Below, piece after piece: positions 25,376-34,388 of a DNA stretch of 64,000 nt. The translations under genes and the position numbers were made by a program. How positions within the stretch are numbered: position 1 is the first letter of the stretch; each line of letters starts with the position of its first letter. The notes under the pieces were generated by a model. That model had not been told where the DNA came from, did no database searches, and saw only the letters and a list, made by a program, of their open reading frames with translations. This DNA comes from DASUAS01 sp963809795 (GTDB taxonomy: Bacteria; Actinomycetota; Acidimicrobiia; IMCC26256; DASPTH01), in NCBI GenBank assembly GCA_963809795.1, contig CAWELN010000009.1, positions 434,001-498,000 of the forward strand, given 5' to 3'.

Positions 25376-28332
25376 CAGGCGATCCCCAGGTACGTCGAGG
25401 CGAGGAGCTCGGCGTCCGCGGCCTCGCGGGGGCCGGCCCACACCACCCGCCCGAGCTCCATGAAGACCATGGTGTCGGCCAGGGCCATCACCTCGTGGGC
25501 CTTCTCCGCCACGAGCAGGATGGCACAGCCGCGGTCGCGCAGCTCCTGGAGCGCGTCCAGCACGGCCTGCGACGCCAGTGGTGAGAGCCCGAGGGTGGGC
25601 TCGTCGGCGATGAACACGGTCGGCGGCCGGGCCAGCGCCGGCGCCAGGCTCAGCATCTGCTGCTCGCCACCGGACAGCAGGCCGGCGTGCTGGCCGAGCC
25701 GCTCCTCCAGCACCGGGAAGCGATCGGTGGCGGCCTTGCGCTCGGCCGGGTCGCGCAGGAGCACCTTCAGGTTCTCCTCGACCGTCAAGCCGGGGAAGAT
25801 GCCGCGGGCCTCGGGCACGAGCAGCATGCCCGCCCGCGCCCGGTGCACCGCCGACTCGGCGGTGACGTCGGTGCCGTCGAGCAGCACGCGCCCCGACGTC
25901 GGGTCGACCAGCCCGGCGGCCACCGCGCACAGGGTCGACTTCCCGGCGCCGTTGGCGCCGAGCAGCGCGACCACCTCGCCACGCCGGACGCTCACGGACG
26001 CGCCGTGCAGCACCTCCACCGGGCCGTACCCGGCGACGATGTCGTCGAGCCAGAGCGCCGCCTGTTCGGCCTCGGGGGCGGCGGCAGCCGTGACCTGGCC
26101 GTCGGTCGGCACGATGCCGAGCTGCCGGGCCCGGGAGGCGGCGGCCTCGTCGCTCTCCACCGCCCGCTCGGCCTCGTCGACCCGGCCCTCGAGCGCGTCG
26201 GCCGCCGCCTGCTCGTCACCGTGCAGCTCGGCTTCGGCGGCGACGAGGTGGGCGCGCCGTGCCTTCTCCCGGCGCTTGTCCGCCTTCTTGGTGCCGATGA
26301 TGGCGAGCAGGCCGTCGGGGTTCTGGGCGAGGTTGATGGCGCCGAGCCCGAACAGCATGGTGGTGAAGTACGGCGACGTGATGAGGTCGTGCAGCCCTCC
26401 GGTGAGGAAGTCGTTGCCGATCCAGTTGAACACCAGTTGCGAGCCGCCGCCGAACGCCAACCCCGCGAGCAGTGCCCCGCCCGGGCGCCGGATCCCGAAC
26501 GTGACGGCCACCGCGATCCACACCAGTCCGATGACCGGCGGCGCGCTCAGGTTCGAGATGGTGCCGTCGTTCATGGCCAGGAGCGCACCGCCCAGGCCCG
26601 CGATCCCGGCCGAGAGGGCGAAGATCAGGATCTGGGGGCGCGCCGGGCGGATCCCGGTCGCCCGGGCCGCCACTTCGCTGCTCCGCACCGCGAGCATCTC
26701 GCGGCCGGTGGGCGAACGCATGAGCGCGTGGATCATCAGCGTGCCGAGACCGAAGATGATCAGGAACAGCACGAAGCGCTGTTCGGAGTCCCCGAAGTCG
26801 TAGCGCGGGAGGAGCGGGAGGTCGAGCGTCGGCCAGCGCACGAACCACCCGTTGGAGCCGTGCGAGATGCCCTCCTGGGCGAAGATCACCAGGTCGGCGG
26901 TGAACGCGAGCGCGAACGTGCCCAACGCCAGCGCCACCGCGCCGAGGCGGCGCACCGGGAGCGAGACGACCGCGCCCGAGGCGGCTCCGACGAGCGCCGC
27001 CAGCACCACCGCCCAGAACCAGTTGAGCTGACCGTGCGACGCGACCAGCGGCAGGTCGAGGCCCCAGTTGTAGTTCACCGCCCACCCGGCGGCGAAGCCC
27101 CCCGCGATCACGAACGTCGCCTGCGACAGGCTCACCATGCCGCCGATGCCGGTCACCACCACGAACGACAGGAAGATGACCGCGAAGACCATGCCCTTGG
27201 CGATGATCCCCTGCTCGTAGGTGTCGGCCTGGAGCGCGGGCACGTCGATCCACTGCATGGTGAACGCGACCAGGGCCAGGGTCGCGAGCACCCACGGGAG
27301 GCGCCGCCGCCACGCCGGGAGCCCGTCGCGGTGGTCGGGCGGTGGCTTCTCGTCGGCGACCGTGCCGCCGGCCCGACCGCGATCGCGCCCGACGACGAAC
27401 AGGATGATCAGCGTGAGGATGAACGGGATGGCGGCGCGGAAGCCGTCGAGGTTCTTCAGGAAGCCCGGCAGGAAGTCGTCGCCGTACCCGGCGACCAGGT
27501 TCTGGATGACGCCGAGCGCGAGGCCGCCGGCGAAGGCGATGGGGATCGAGCGCAGGCCGCTGAGCGCGACCGCGGCGAGCGACCCGAACACCACGAGGGT
27601 GAAGATGGTGTCGTTCAGCGGGAACAGCGGCCCGATGAGCACGCCGCCCAGGCCGGCGAGCAGCATCGTCATCACCCAGGCGACCGCCGACGACTGCGCG
27701 GTGCTCACGCCCCGGAGGGTCGCGAGGCTGCTGCGATCGACGCTGGCGCGCATCTCGAGGCCGACGCGGGTGCGCCGGATCACGAACCAGAGCAGGAACG
27801 CGGCGATGGCGGCGACGACGAACACCGCCAGCTGGTCGCTGTTGAGGTTGACGTTGGGCAACCCCGCCCATCCGAGACGGAACACGTGCGGGGGCGTCGG
27901 GCCGACCCCCGGCACGGTGCCGCCGGCGGCGGAGAGCTGCGAGACCAGCGGCAGGTCGGTGCCGATCAGCCCGTTCCCCACCGCCTCCACCAACCACTGG
28001 GCCATCGCCGGCAGCGCGACCAGGAGCCCGATGGTGCCGATGATGCGGGCGTAGATCGGCGCCTTCGCCAGACTCCGCAGCAGCACCTTGTCGAGGAGCA
28101 GGCCGAGCAGCGGGGCGAAGATGAACACGGAGATGATCAGCGCGGGAACGATCGGCACGTCGTTGCCGACGTGGAGCTGGTAGTAGAAGTACGCGCACAC
28201 GAACGCGACCGCGCCGTGCGAGAAGTTGAAGATCCCCGACGTCTGGTAGGTCAGGACGATGCCCGACGCCATGATCGAGTAGATCGCACCGGTCACCAGC
28301 CCCGAGATCACGAGGTTGAGGAACTTGTCCAC
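25375..28332 (-). CDS. LivH-LivM-LivF fusion: two permease domains plus ATPase
   Basis: This 985-residue protein holds three transporter parts in one chain. Residues 1-310 are a LivH permease (SGLVTGAIYSIMASGIVLTYQ start). Residues about 345-690 are a LivM permease (GGMVSLSQATFVIAGGFAAG). After a charged, probably helical linker at about 700-760, residues about 765-985 are a LivF ATPase with Walker A GANGAGKST, signature LLSGGEQQM and Walker B FIADEPTLGLSP. The start is GTG 28332 with AAGGAG about 10 nt upstream; that site is inside an inverted repeat. The fusion fixes a 1:1:1 ratio of the membrane parts. The binding protein LivJ is encoded just upstream and LivG just downstream. Confidence 0.9.
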   Translation of the reverse strand: MDKFLNLVISGLVTGAIYSIMASGIVLTYQTSGIFNFSHGAVAFVCAYFYYQLHVGNDVPIVPALIISVFIFAPLLGLLLDKVLLRSLAKAPIYARIIGTIGLLVALPAMAQWLVEAVGNGLIGTDLPLVSQLSAAGGTVPGVGPTPPHVFRLGWAGLPNVNLNSDQLAVFVVAAIAAFLLWFVIRRTRVGLEMRASVDRSSLATLRGVSTAQSSAVAWVMTMLLAGLGGVLIGPLFPLNDTIFTLVVFGSLAAVALSGLRSIPIAFAGGLALGVIQNLVAGYGDDFLPGFLKNLDGFRAAIPFILTLIILFVVGRDRGRAGGTVADEKPPPDHRDGLPAWRRRLPWVLATLALVAFTMQWIDVPALQADTYEQGIIAKGMVFAVIFLSFVVVTGIGGMVSLSQATFVIAGGFAAGWAVNYNWGLDLPLVASHGQLNWFWAVVLAALVGAASGAVVSLPVRRLGAVALALGTFALAFTADLVIFAQEGISHGSNGWFVRWPTLDLPLLPRYDFGDSEQRFVLFLIIFGLGTLMIHALMRSPTGREMLAVRSSEVAARATGIRPARPQILIFALSAGIAGLGGALLAMNDGTISNLSAPPVIGLVWIAVAVTFGIRRPGGALLAGLAFGGGSQLVFNWIGNDFLTGGLHDLITSPYFTTMLFGLGAINLAQNPDGLLAIIGTKKADKRREKARRAHLVAAEAELHGDEQAAADALEGRVDEAERAVESDEAAASRARQLGIVPTDGQVTAAAAPEAEQAALWLDDIVAGYGPVEVLHGASVSVRRGEVVALLGANGAGKSTLCAVAAGLVDPTSGRVLLDGTDVTAESAVHRARAGMLLVPEARGIFPGLTVEENLKVLLRDPAERKAATDRFPVLEERLGQHAGLLSGGEQQMLSLAPALARPPTVFIADEPTLGLSPLASQAVLDALQELRDRGCAILLVAEKAHEVMALADTMVFMELGRVVWAGPREAADAELLASTYLGIA

Positions 28333-28333
28333 C

Positions 28334-28400
28334 GGTCAGCCGGCTCCTTCGTCGATCGACCTCACCGAACGGGCGGAGCCGGCCAGCTCCACGGCTGACC
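28334..28400 (-). promoter_or_regulatory. Intercistronic inverted repeat covering the livHMF ribosome site
   Basis: In the transcript, GGTCAGCC followed 10 nt later by CCGGCTCC can pair with the downstream GGAGCCGGCTGACC, which contains the GGAG ribosome site of the permease gene. The upstream part can instead form its own GGAGC-N6-GCTCC hairpin. The two structures exclude each other. It lies between livJ and livHMF, so it could set the ratio of binding protein to membrane complex. Confidence 0.5.
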
Positions 28401-28431
28401 GGCTCCGTCACGTCGATGGTCTCGTGCGCCG

Positions 28432-29711
28432 TCAGCCCGTCGGCGCGGGGATCGTCTTCTTGGGCTTGGGCCCGACTCCGAACACGTACGCGGGGTAGCA
28501 GCCGTACTTCACCACGACCGAGAAGGCGCGTGCCGTTGCTACTGGCGAGCTGGGCGCACGAGGTGCCCAGCGTGAACGCCGCCGGGTACACCGTCGGCCC
28601 GATGACGTCCTTGATCTGGTACGTCATCTTCGCCGCCGCCTGCTGGATGCTCGTGGTGGTCGGGTTCTTCCCCGCCGCCTTCAGCGCGTCGATGAACATG
28701 TCGGCCGCGAAGTAGGCGGCGAGCGTGCCCAGGCTGAGCGCGGCGTTGGGGTCCTGCTTCTTGATGGAGTCGACGACCTTCTGCATGTTCGGGTTGGTGG
28801 GCGCCGCCTCGGGCGTGGCCCACTGGGTGTAGACCTCGAGCGTCTCCGCCGCCTTCACGATCCGCGGGTCGTAGGTGGTCGGGTTCACGATGACGCCCTT
28901 GAACCCGGCCTGGCGCAGACCCTTCGACAGGCCCTGCACGTCGTTGAACGACGCGACCAGGTAGGCGACGTCGGGCGGGTTCCCGCCGTTCGACGTCATG
29001 ATCGCCTGCACGAACGGCGTGTAGTCGGTGGTCGGTGTGGTGAGTGAGAACGCGCCCTTGGCGTAGGTCACCTTGTAGCCCTGCGTCTGGAACGTCTTCT
29101 TCGCCTGGTTCACACCGCTCTTGGCCGACGCGTCGTCACTGCCGATGATGGCGACCGCCTTGCCCTTGCCGCCGTTCGCAGATCCCTCGTTCTTGAACTG
29201 CTGGCTGAGCATCTCGGGCAGCGAGGCCGACCCGGGCGCGGTCTTGGGGAAGGGCGCCACCAGCGCACCGGTGATCCCGAAGTACCACTTGGCGTCCCAC
29301 CCGAGCGGGGTGATCGACCACGAGAAGCTCGGGATCTTCTGCTGCTCCAGGAACTGCGCCGGCGGCACCGAGGTGATCGAGGGGACGATCGCCGCCACGC
29401 CCTCCTGCTGCACCAGCCGCTGCCCTTCTGCGAGCGCGGCCTGCGGTGTTGCCCTGCGCGTAGGTCTGGCCCTCGACGTAGGTGATCTTGCGCCCGTTCA
29501 CCCCGCCCTTGGCGTTCTCCTCCGCGAACCGCGCCTTGGCGCCGACGTCGCTGCCGGCGAACTGGGTCTCGATCAGGCCGCCGACCTTGATCTCGTCGCT
29601 GCCGATGCTGGCGGCGCTACCGACCCGCGCGGTCGCGGTGCCGGTCGCCACCATCATGGAGCCGACCACTGCGACGCACGCCGCGACGGCTACGAAGATC
29701 CGACTTCTCAT
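28432..29711 (-). CDS. livJ: LivJ-type substrate-binding protein, frameshifted
   Basis: This exported binding protein of about 425 residues belongs to the branched-chain amino acid ABC family (Peripla_BP_6). It has a signal peptide (RIFVAVAACVAVVGSMMVATG) and the domain start IKVGGLIETQFAGSDVGAKARF. After a frameshift at about 29440 the body continues (IVPSITSVPPAQFLEQQKIPSF, DVAYLVASFNDVQGLSKGLRQAG). A second shift at about 28540 leads to the real C-terminus VVVKYGCYPAYVFG...KKTIPAPTG and a TGA at 28432. Both shifts are one-base and probably artefacts. It heads the liv transcript, with a copy of the cluster operator about 60 nt upstream. Confidence 0.85.
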
Positions 29712-29770
29712 TCTGTGCCCCCCTTGTGTCCACTGCGCTGGAGCGCCGTGGGCGGCAACCTACTGCGCTT

Positions 29771-29783
29771 GTATCTTGTATAC
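29771..29783. promoter_or_regulatory. Cluster operator site 1 (livJ promoter)
   Basis: GTATC-TTG-TATAC matches the cluster motif GKATA-N3-TATMC with one mismatch. It overlaps the perfect 12-bp palindrome CTTGTATACAAG (29775-29786) with an extra half-site CTTGTAT beside it. It stands between the amidohydrolase stop and the livJ start. Confidence 0.6.
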
Positions 29784-29803
29784 AAGTACCCCTTCGACGC
29801 GGT

Positions 29804-31084
29804 TCACGCGGTCGACTGCTCCTGGAGCACCCCGATGTCGACCCCGGTCGAGTGCTCGTGGCGACCGCCGTCGAGCGAGCGGATGCTCACGTCGTGATCG
29901 GGTGACTCGGCGCGGAGCGCCGCCACCGTCGACTCCTCGCGCCGGCGCGTCGTGAACGGGTCGAACGAGTACCAGCGCATCGCGTTCTCGTGCGTGATCT
30001 TGGCGACGTCCTCCGGTGCGGCGTCGGCGAGCACCACTCCCAGCTCCTCCGGCGCGTGCGGCCAGGCCGAGTCGGCGTGCGGGTAGTCGAGCTCCCAGCT
30101 CACGTTGTCGATGCCGATCCGGTCGCGCAGTTGCACGCCGACGGGGTCGTCGATGAAGCAGGTGAGGAAGTGCTCGCGGAAGATCTCGCTCGGGAGCTTC
30201 GAGCCGAAGTCCTGGCCGGTCCAGAGGTGGTGGAGGTCGTAGGTGCGGTCGATGCGTTCGAGGAAGTACGGGATCCAGCCGGTCCCGCCCTCCGAGAGGG
30301 CGAAGCGGATGCCGGGGAACGTGGCCGGGATCTTCGACCACATGATGTCGGCCGCGCACTGGCAGACGACCATCGGCTGCAGCGTCATCATCACGTCGAC
30401 CGGCGCGTCGGCCGAGGTCTGCACGAGCTTGCCGCCCGAGCCCAGGTGGATCGACACGACGGTGCCGGTGTCGGTGGCCGCGGCCCAGAACGGGTCCCAG
30501 GCGTCGGAGTGGAAGCTCGGGTAGTCGAGCAGCGCGGGGTTCTCGGTGAACGTCACCGAGTGGCAGCCCTTCTCGGCCGTCCGCCGGACCTCGTCCGCGG
30601 CCAGCTCCGGGTCCCAGAGCACGGGCAGCGCCATCGGGAGGAAGCGGTCGGGGTAGGCGCCGCACCACTCGTCGATGTGCCAGTCGTTGTACGCCCGGAT
30701 GACGGCGAGCGCGAGGTCCTTGTCGTCGATGGCGGCGAAGAGGCGACCGGCGAAGCCCGGGAACGACGGGAAGTTGAGCGACGCCAGCACACCGCCGGCG
30801 TTCATGTCCTTCACCCGCTCGTGCACGTCCCAGCACCCGCGGCGCATCTCGTCGTACGCCATCGGCTCGATGCCGTACTCCTCGCGCGGCCGGCCCGCGA
30901 CCGCGTTGAGGCCCATGTACGGCACGGCCTCGCCCTCGAACATCCAGACGTCGTCACCGATGTCGGTGTGCACGATCTTCGGGGCCCGGTCGCGGTAGCG
31001 CGCGGGGATGTGCGCGTCGAACAGCGTCGGCGGTTCCACGAGGTGGTCGTCGACGCTCACCAGGATGAGTGCGTCGGTGTCCAT
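29804..31084 (-). CDS. Amidohydrolase_2 family metal-dependent hydrolase or decarboxylase
   Basis: This 426-residue TIM-barrel protein has the N-terminal VSVDDHLVEPPTLFDAHIP (the metal site is DDH in place of the usual HxH), central RAYNDWHIDEWCGAYPDRFLP and VVSIHLGSG, and C-terminal WELDYPHADSAWP with the catalytic Asp. It is closely related to the gene at 61353-62570, which has the same three landmarks. Members of this group act as hydrolases or as decarboxylases on ring or beta-keto acids. It follows the SDR by 30 nt on the same strand and precedes livJ. The C-terminal 40 residues are variable. Confidence 0.8.
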   Translation of the reverse strand: MDTDALILVSVDDHLVEPPTLFDAHIPARYRDRAPKIVHTDIGDDVWMFEGEAVPYMGLNAVAGRPREEYGIEPMAYDEMRRGCWDVHERVKDMNAGGVLASLNFPSFPGFAGRLFAAIDDKDLALAVIRAYNDWHIDEWCGAYPDRFLPMALPVLWDPELAADEVRRTAEKGCHSVTFTENPALLDYPSFHSDAWDPFWAAATDTGTVVSIHLGSGGKLVQTSADAPVDVMMTLQPMVVCQCAADIMWSKIPATFPGIRFALSEGGTGWIPYFLERIDRTYDLHHLWTGQDFGSKLPSEIFREHFLTCFIDDPVGVQLRDRIGIDNVSWELDYPHADSAWPHAPEELGVVLADAAPEDVAKITHENAMRWYSFDPFTTRRREESTVAALRAESPDHDVSIRSLDGGRHEHSTGVDIGVLQEQSTA

Positions 31085-31114
31085 GGCGGATCCCTTCCGG
31101 GGTGGTCAGTGAAG

Positions 31115-31873
31115 TCAGATGCGGACGACCTGGCCGCCGTCGACCGCGATGGTCTTGCCGGTGAGCCAGGCGGACTCCTCGGAGAGGAGGAACGCCATCG
31201 TGCCGCCGAGATCCTCGGGCGTGCCCAGGCGTTTGATCGCCATCTGCGCGAGCAAGCCCGCCTGGTACTCCTCGGGGACCATCTCGCGCGTGGCATCGGT
31301 GAGCACGGGTCCGGGCGCGATCGCGTTCACGCGGATGTTCATCGGCGCGAGCTCGACCGCGAGGCACGCGGTGAGGCTGTTCACCGCGGCCTTCGCCACC
31401 GAGTAGTACCCGACGGCCATCCAGGCCGCAGTCGACGACTGGTTCACGATCGCGCCACCGCCCCGGTCGGCCATCGACCGGTAGCACGCGCGCGTGCAGC
31501 GAAGGGCGCCGTTGAGGTTCACGTTCATGAAGTGCTGGTAGTACGCGAACTCGACCTCGAGGAGCGTCTCGTTGCGCATCCCGCCGTAGATCGCGGCGTT
31601 GTTCACGAGGTAGTCGATGCCGCCGAACGCGTCGGCCGCCGCCTGCGCCATCGCGGCCGGGCTCTCGTCGTCGCCGATGTCGAGCGCGGTGGCGAGCGCC
31701 GTGCCGCCCTCGTCGTTGATCTCCTTCGCCACCCGCTCGGCGCCGGCCTGGTTGAGGTCGGCCACGACCACCCGGGCGCCCTCGGCCGCGAGGCGCTTGG
31801 CGTAGCCCTCGCCGATGCCGCCACCCGAGCCGGTGACGACCGCGACCTTGTCCTCGAACCGTCCCATCCACAC
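31115..31873 (-). CDS. Short-chain dehydrogenase/reductase
   Basis: This 252-residue SDR has the cofactor motif TGSGGGIGEGYA at residues 15-26, NNAA at about 90 and the catalytic Ser, Tyr and Lys in NQSSTAAWMAVGYYSVAKAA, followed by VNAIAPGPVLTDA. The enzyme oxidises or reduces an alcohol/ketone with NAD(P). ATG 31873 has GGGGGTG upstream; ATG 31867 is an alternative. It is the first gene after operator site 2, and the amidohydrolase and possibly the liv genes follow it. It probably acts on an intermediate of the cluster pathway. Confidence 0.85.
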   Translation of the reverse strand: MWMGRFEDKVAVVTGSGGGIGEGYAKRLAAEGARVVVADLNQAGAERVAKEINDEGGTALATALDIGDDESPAAMAQAAADAFGGIDYLVNNAAIYGGMRNETLLEVEFAYYQHFMNVNLNGALRCTRACYRSMADRGGGAIVNQSSTAAWMAVGYYSVAKAAVNSLTACLAVELAPMNIRVNAIAPGPVLTDATREMVPEEYQAGLLAQMAIKRLGTPEDLGGTMAFLLSEESAWLTGKTIAVDGGQVVRI

Positions 31874-31911
31874 CCCCGGGTCGCCGGCCGCCGCACCGCG
31901 GGCCCGCGTTT

Positions 31912-31924
31912 GGATAACGTATAC
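31912..31924. promoter_or_regulatory. Cluster operator site 2 (SDR promoter)
   Basis: GGATA-ACG-TATAC, with preceding TTT, is identical over 16 bases to site 4. On the minus strand it contains a TACGTT -10 box (31916-31921) for the SDR gene. The gap between the CaiB fusion stop and the SDR start is 136 bases. Confidence 0.65.
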
Positions 31925-32009
31925 GGACGGCGTCGGCCCCGCAACGGTGCGGGACGCCGGCGTCGACCGGGCGGGTCGGTCGGGCGGGTCGGTCGGGCAG
32001 GTCGTCCGG

Positions 32010-34388
32010 TCAGCTGACCGGTCGGTCGCCGATCACGCCGTCGGCCGCCAGCGCCGCGAGCTGGTCGCCGTCGACGCCCAGCGCCCCCAGCACCTCGGCG
32101 TTGTGCTGGCCGAGCAGCGGCGCGGCGCGCTGGTGCCAGGGCGCGTCCCGCACGTCCCAGACCGCGGGGAAGCCGGGGATGCGCACCTCCCCCGCCACCG
32201 GGTGGACGACCGGCTCGTAGAAGCCGCGCGCCGCGTGCTGCTCGTTGTCGACGACGACGCGCGGGTTCACCACCGGCGCCACCGGTACGCCGGCGTCGCA
32301 CAGTCGCGCCACGAGCTCGTCGCGGTCGGCGGTCGCGAACGCGGCCGCGAGCTCCTGGTCGATGGCGTCGTGCGCGGCCCGGCGGCCCGCGGCGTCGGCG
32401 AACCCGGGGTCGCGCGCCCACGCAGGGTCACCGAGCACGCCGCGCAGGGCGGACCACTGCTCGTCGGTCTGCACCGCGAGCGCGAGCCAGCGGTCGCCGT
32501 CGCCGACGCGGTAGACGTTCTGGGGCGCGGCGAAGCGGCTCCGATTGCCCTCGCGGCCCAGCAGCTCGCCGGTGGCGCGGTACACCGCGACCTGTTCCGC
32601 GGCGACGTTCAGGGCCGACTCCACCAGCGGCGCCTCGACCACCATGCCCTCGCCGGTGCGGTCGCGGTGCTCGAGCGCGGTCAAGAGGGCGAACACCGCG
32701 TGCAGGCCGCCCAGCGGGTCGCACGGGCCGCGGGGCACGATCGGCGCGCCTTCCTCGTGTCCGGTGACCCAGGCCAGCCCGGTGACCTGCTCCATCGTCT
32801 GGGCGAACCCGGGCCGGTCGCGCCACGCGCCGTCGAGGCCCCACGCCGGCATGCGCAGGACGACCAGGCCGGGATTGGCGCGCCAGAGATCGTCGTCGAG
32901 CAGCCCGAAGCGCTCGACGACGCGCGGCGTGTAGTTCTCGATCAGGACGTCGCACGTGGCCAGCAGCCGGCGCGCCAGCGCGAGGCCCTCGGGCTGGGTG
33001 AAGTCGAGGGTCACCTCGCGCTTGTTGGTGTTCGCGCCGTGGAACAGGGGTGCGAGCTCCCACGGCCGGTCCCCCACCGACGAGTACGCGGTGCCCATGC
33101 GGGTGCCGTCCGGGCGTTGCACCGACTCGACCTTCACCACGTCGGCGCCCAGGAAGCCGAGGATCTGCGCCGCGTACGGTCCGGCCCAGTACGACGTGAA
33201 GTCGAACACCCGCAGGCCCGCGAGCGGCCGGGCGGCGTCGCCGGTTTCGCCGGCCTGGGCCTCGCGGGTGACGCGCGCGTGCGGAGCTTCCGAGCGCAGC
33301 GCCTCGGTGTCGGCGCCGAGCGGCGCCACCGGGCCGAACGGGCGGGTCGGCGCGCCACTCAGGCGGTAGGGCACGCGGGGCTGCACCATGGTCCCGTCGG
33401 GGTGCTCGACGAAGACCTCACGTTCCACGAACGGCGCGAACCCGGGCAGCGTCTCGCCGTTGCCCAACGGCGCGACCGGGATCCGCCGTTCACTCGCCAG
33501 GTGCAACACCTCGTCGGTGGTGTGCGCGGTCGTGAACGTGGCGATCTCGGCCCGGAGCATCCGGTCGTGCTCGCCCCGGCGGTCGACCCGGCCGAGCTCC
33601 GGATGGTCGGCCCATTCCGGGTGGCCCACCATCTCCGCGAAGGCGCGGAACTGCGCCGAGCCGTTGGTCGCGAAGCCCACCCAGCCGTCGGCGGTCGGCT
33701 CGACCGACGGCACGTCGACGAAGCGGCCGATCGGCTCCGGCTCCGGCCCGCGGCCGTCGAGCTGCGCCGCCACCGCCTGGAACTGGTTGAACGCGATCGT
33801 CATCGCCTCGAACGTCGACACGTCGACGAACGCCCCCTGTCCGCTGCGCCGCGCCCCGTGCAGCGCGGCCAGTGCGGCGACGCCGCCGACCGTGCCCGCG
33901 ACCCATTCGCCGATGCGGCCACCGGTGGCGACCGGCGGTTCGTGCTTCCGACCGCGGCTGGCGATCGAGCCGCACCAGGCCTGCAGCGTGAACTCGGTCG
34001 CCGGGCGGTCCGCCCACGGTCCACTCCCACCGAACCACGAGATCGAGACCACCACGACGGCCGGGGACCGCCGGCGCAACGTCGCCACGTCGTACCCGAG
34101 CCACTCCGCGAGCTCGCGCGGGTGACCGGTGACGACGACGTCGGCGTCGACGACCAGCGCCTCGAGGAGCGCGCGGTCGTCGGCCAGGTCCGGATCGAGC
34201 GCGGCGTTGCGCTTCGACGTGTGCAGCAGCGCGAACAAGGCGGCCTCGGCGCGGAAGGGGTCACCGGCGGGTCGTTCGACCTTCACGACCTCGGCGCCCG
34301 CGTCGGCGAGCAGCTTCGTGGCGTACGCGCCGGAGATCCCCGACGACAGGTCGACCACCCGCACGTCGTCGAGCGGAGGGTGCGTCAT
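32010..34388 (-). CDS. Double-domain CaiB/BaiF CoA-transferase
   Basis: This 792-residue fusion holds two class III CoA-transferase domains. The first starts at DDVRVVDLSSGISGAYATKLL, and the second at about residue 390 with LAGLRVFDFTSYWAGPYAAQIL. The second keeps the catalytic Asp (GPCDPLGGLHAV). At the matching place the first has Glu (GRIGEWVAGTVGG), so it is probably inactive or altered. These enzymes move CoA between carboxylic acids and activate substrates for beta-oxidation. ATG 34388 overlaps the stop of the acyl-CoA dehydrogenase (ATGA), and the SDR at 36389 leads the transcript. Confidence 0.85.
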   Translation of the reverse strand: MTHPPLDDVRVVDLSSGISGAYATKLLADAGAEVVKVERPAGDPFRAEAALFALLHTSKRNAALDPDLADDRALLEALVVDADVVVTGHPRELAEWLGYDVATLRRRSPAVVVVSISWFGGSGPWADRPATEFTLQAWCGSIASRGRKHEPPVATGGRIGEWVAGTVGGVAALAALHGARRSGQGAFVDVSTFEAMTIAFNQFQAVAAQLDGRGPEPEPIGRFVDVPSVEPTADGWVGFATNGSAQFRAFAEMVGHPEWADHPELGRVDRRGEHDRMLRAEIATFTTAHTTDEVLHLASERRIPVAPLGNGETLPGFAPFVEREVFVEHPDGTMVQPRVPYRLSGAPTRPFGPVAPLGADTEALRSEAPHARVTREAQAGETGDAARPLAGLRVFDFTSYWAGPYAAQILGFLGADVVKVESVQRPDGTRMGTAYSSVGDRPWELAPLFHGANTNKREVTLDFTQPEGLALARRLLATCDVLIENYTPRVVERFGLLDDDLWRANPGLVVLRMPAWGLDGAWRDRPGFAQTMEQVTGLAWVTGHEEGAPIVPRGPCDPLGGLHAVFALLTALEHRDRTGEGMVVEAPLVESALNVAAEQVAVYRATGELLGREGNRSRFAAPQNVYRVGDGDRWLALAVQTDEQWSALRGVLGDPAWARDPGFADAAGRRAAHDAIDQELAAAFATADRDELVARLCDAGVPVAPVVNPRVVVDNEQHAARGFYEPVVHPVAGEVRIPGFPAVWDVRDAPWHQRAAPLLGQHNAEVLGALGVDGDQLAALAADGVIGDRPVS

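Noticed and set aside
25687..28398. Plus-strand 903-codon frame opposite the transporter fusion
   Set aside because: Composition is Arg/Glu/Gly/His-rich with no domain; it mirrors the third-position bias of the real gene.
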